In this document: in pieces, positions 37,356 through 39,896 of the stretch
How positions within the stretch are numbered: position 1 is the stretch's first letter
Layout: every line of letters begins with the position of its first letter
NCBI GenBank assembly: GCA_016741895.1
Contig: JACVCT010000007.1
Span: 1 to 39,896 of the forward strand
Source of the DNA: Gemmatimonadaceae bacterium
GTDB taxonomy: Bacteria; Gemmatimonadota; Gemmatimonadetes; Gemmatimonadales; Gemmatimonadaceae
Length of the DNA: 39,896 nt
Direction of reading: 5' to 3'
Translations under genes and position numbers: made by a program
The notes under the pieces: generated by a model
Databases searched by the model: none
What the model was told of the DNA's origin: nothing
What the model saw: the letters and a program-made list of their open reading frames with translations, nothing else

Positions 37356-39602
37356 TTGCCCTGCGACGTGCGCTCTCTTCTCCCGATTCTCCTCCTCGCC
37401 ATCGCCGGTCCCCTCGCCGCTCAGGACCTCTCCTGCGAGCGCGGCGATCGCGAGGTGCGCACCCTGCGATTCGAGGGCAACCGCGAATATCCGGCTTCCG
37501 CGCTCGCTGCCACCGTCGCCACGCTGCCCTCCACCTTGCCCGGTGTGCCCCTCGTCGGGCAGCGGCGCTGCCTCGATCCGGTGGAATTCGCGCGTGATGT
37601 GCAGCGACTCACCTCCCTCTATCGCCGCCGCGGCTATCCTGACGTGCAGGTGGATACGGTGGTGCAGAATGTGAGGCGGCAGGTGATCGACATCACCTTC
37701 GTCATCCGCGAGGGGGAGCCCATGCGCGTGAGCGCGCTGGTGTTGCGCGGCACCAGCGAACACCCCGAGCTGGCCCGGGCCGCACGTGACTTCCCCCTGG
37801 AGGTGGGCGGCCTCTTTGATCGCTCGGCGCTCGAGGCCGGGCGCGACACGCTGGTGCGTCGTCTGCGCAATCGGGGCTGGCCGCAGGCCGAGGCGCTGCT
37901 GGCCTACACCACCAACACCCGGGCGCGCACGGCCGATGTGGAGGTGGCCGTGGTGCCCGGCGCCCGTGCGCGCATTGGCCGTATTGCACTGCAGGTCGAG
38001 TCACCCGACGGCAGTCGTCAGGTGTCCGACGCCATGATCCGCCGCGCCCTCAATGTCTCGTCCGGCGACTGGTACAGTGCGCGCGCCATCATCGATGCGC
38101 AGCGCAATCTCTATCAGACCGACGCCTTTCAGCGGGTGGAGATTCAGCCCGACAGCGTGCAGCCGCCGGGCGATACGCTGGTGAATCTCACCGCGCGGCT
38201 GGTGGCGGGCGATCGCTTCGCGGCACGCGGCGGCATGGGCTGGGCCACACTCGACTGCTTTCGCACGCAGGCTTCGCTCACCGATCGCGATTTCCTGCCT
38301 TACGCGCAGCGCCTCGAACTCACGGCGCGCGTGAGCAAGATCGGCCTCGGGGCGCCGGTGGATGGTTTCCCCGAGCTCTGTCAGGGGCAGGCGCGCTCCG
38401 ATCCGTACTCGCGCACGCTGAACTACTACACGTCCATGACGCTGCGGCAGCCCGTGCGCGCCGAGCAGGCGCGGGTGCCGTCGCTCACGTTGTTCAGTTC
38501 CACGCTCAGTGAGTACCGCGCCTTCCTGCGCCGCACGCCCATTGGTGGCGTGTTCTCGGTGACCGATCCGTTCGCGCGCCGCGCCGCCACGCGCACACCC
38601 AGCACGCTGTCGTATCAACTGGAGCTGGGGCGCACCGAGGCCGAACCGGCCTTCTTCTGCGCGGTGTTCAACGCCTGTGATGCAGAGCTGCGCGGCTTTC
38701 TGCAGCGCAACAACCGCCTGGCCGCGCTTGAGTTCAGCATCTCACGCGAACGGCTCAACGATCCGCTGCGCCCCACGGGTGGCACGCTGGCGCGTTTTTC
38801 GCTGCGCCATGCGAGCACACTCATTGGCAGCGACCGCACGCAGCAGTTCAACCGCGCCACGGCCGACATGTCGTGGTATCACCAATTGGGCAGCGCAACC
38901 GTCACGGCGCATGTGCGCGGCGGGTTGGTGCAGGGGCAGGGCAGCGGCGCGGGTGTGGGCAGCTTCATTCCGCCGCAGGAGCGTCTCTACGCCGGTGGCC
39001 CCACCACCGTGCGCGGCTTCCGGCAGAATGAGCTGGGGCCGGCCGTGTACATCGTGAGCGGCTATCAGGCGGTGCAGGAGAACGGGCGGCAGTTCTTCCG
39101 CGTCGATTCCACCACCGTCACCGAACGTGTGGTGCCCACCGGCGGCAACACGCTGTTCGTGGCCAATCTCGAGGCGCAGTGGCCGAGTCCTGTGCTGCCG
39201 CGTCTTCTGCAACTGGCGGCCTTTGCCGACGCGGGACGATTGTGGAATCGCGGTGATGTGGCGCGTGGTGCGTCGCTGGCCAGCGATGGGCCCATCATCA
39301 AGGTCACGCCCGGCCTGGGCGTGCGTGTGGCCTCGCCCTTTGGCGCCATCCGTGTGGATTTCGGCTACAACCCCTACGCCCTGCCGGCGGGGGCGGCGTA
39401 CTTCAACGCCCCGCTGCAGGCGGGTGTGGCGCCATTGTACTGCGTGAGCCCCGGAAATCAGCTGGCCATCAACGAAAGCATCCAGCCGGGCGCGCCGCCG
39501 GTGCAGGCCTCGGGCTCCTGTCCCTCCACCTTCCGGCCCACGCGGCGCACGGGTCTGCTCGGACGACTGAATCCGAGCATCTGGATCGGGCAGGCCTTCT
39601 AA
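37356..39602 (+). CDS. TamA/BamA-like outer-membrane assembly protein (POTRA + beta-barrel)
   Basis: Signal peptide VRSLLPILLLAIAGPLAAQ (TTG 37356 or GTG 37368 start), POTRA-like repeats, C-terminal surface-antigen domain (YAGGPTTVRGFRQNELGP, FGAIRVDFGYNPY). Confidence 0.85.
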   Translation: MPCDVRSLLPILLLAIAGPLAAQDLSCERGDREVRTLRFEGNREYPASALAATVATLPSTLPGVPLVGQRRCLDPVEFARDVQRLTSLYRRRGYPDVQVDTVVQNVRRQVIDITFVIREGEPMRVSALVLRGTSEHPELARAARDFPLEVGGLFDRSALEAGRDTLVRRLRNRGWPQAEALLAYTTNTRARTADVEVAVVPGARARIGRIALQVESPDGSRQVSDAMIRRALNVSSGDWYSARAIIDAQRNLYQTDAFQRVEIQPDSVQPPGDTLVNLTARLVAGDRFAARGGMGWATLDCFRTQASLTDRDFLPYAQRLELTARVSKIGLGAPVDGFPELCQGQARSDPYSRTLNYYTSMTLRQPVRAEQARVPSLTLFSSTLSEYRAFLRRTPIGGVFSVTDPFARRAATRTPSTLSYQLELGRTEAEPAFFCAVFNACDAELRGFLQRNNRLAALEFSISRERLNDPLRPTGGTLARFSLRHASTLIGSDRTQQFNRATADMSWYHQLGSATVTAHVRGGLVQGQGSGAGVGSFIPPQERLYAGGPTTVRGFRQNELGPAVYIVSGYQAVQENGRQFFRVDSTTVTERVVPTGGNTLFVANLEAQWPSPVLPRLLQLAAFADAGRLWNRGDVARGASLASDGPIIKVTPGLGVRVASPFGAIRVDFGYNPYALPAGAAYFNAPLQAGVAPLYCVSPGNQLAINESIQPGAPPVQASGSCPSTFRPTRRTGLLGRLNPSIWIGQAF

Positions 39603-39896
39603 TGGCACCGCGTCGTCGCACGGTCGTCCTGGGCACCGCCGCGGTGCTGTTGCTGCTGCTGGTGGCAGCGGTGGGCGGCGTGGTGGGCCTCACGCAAACC
39701 GATGCGGGACGCGCGCTGATTCTGCGCACGGCGCTGCCCATTGCGCGCGCGGCCATTCCCGGCCGACTGCATGTGAGTGGGCTGCACGGCACGCTGTTCA
39801 CCGAGCTGGCCGTTGACTCGCTCGACCTGCGCACCGCCGACGGCAAACCGTTCATCACCACGGGACCCATTCGCGTCACCTACGATCCGCGCGATC
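39602..39896 (+). CDS. TamB-like translocation/assembly protein, N-terminal part (runs off window)
   Basis: ATG overlaps upstream stop (TAATG); N-terminal TM anchor then TDAGRALILRTALPIARAAIPGRLHVSGLHGTLFTELAVDSLDLR. Confidence 0.75.
   Translation, partial: MAPRRRTVVLGTAAVLLLLLVAAVGGVVGLTQTDAGRALILRTALPIARAAIPGRLHVSGLHGTLFTELAVDSLDLRTADGKPFITTGPIRVTYDPRD

Overview
GC-rich bacterial chromosomal window. Gene content suggests Gemmatimonadota, but this is inference with no database check. Left half: the end of an exopolysaccharide / probable exosortase-type locus (ATP-grasp, three glycosyltransferases, AsnB-like amidotransferase), divergent metH and homocysteine-methyltransferase/MTHFR genes, a GT39-like / DprE1-like / HAD-UbiA operon, a sugar transferase and a PEP-CTERM-like protein. 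Right half: VWA protein, MFS exporter, TonB receptor, MoxR-like ATPase, small lipoprotein, YgfZ-like protein, PIN/RHH toxin-antitoxin pair, glcDEF with a degenerate HAD gene, a response regulator, an RpoD-family sigma factor, aroB, a cobalamin adenosyltransferase, a four-helix-bundle (S23-like) protein and a TamA/TamB pair. The most notable unexplained structure is a family of long (about 200-280 bp) compound palindromes, at least five full copies plus one half copy, all between 20.2 and 37.4 kb. Their arms are built of degenerate 13-15 nt units, and they share a nested-hairpin core (GCGATAGCC..CGGAAGCC..GCAGAAGCCCCAACTGCAGG-GCTGCGGTTGGGGCTTCTG..GGCTTCCG..GGCTATCGC). Copies fill intergenic gaps stop-to-stop, abut start codons, flank the four-helix-bundle gene, and appear inserted in frame in two proteins (MFS transporter and GlcF). 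A second palindrome family (ACCACGGATTCCGCGGACAAC) occurs twice, one copy split by a nested insertion.
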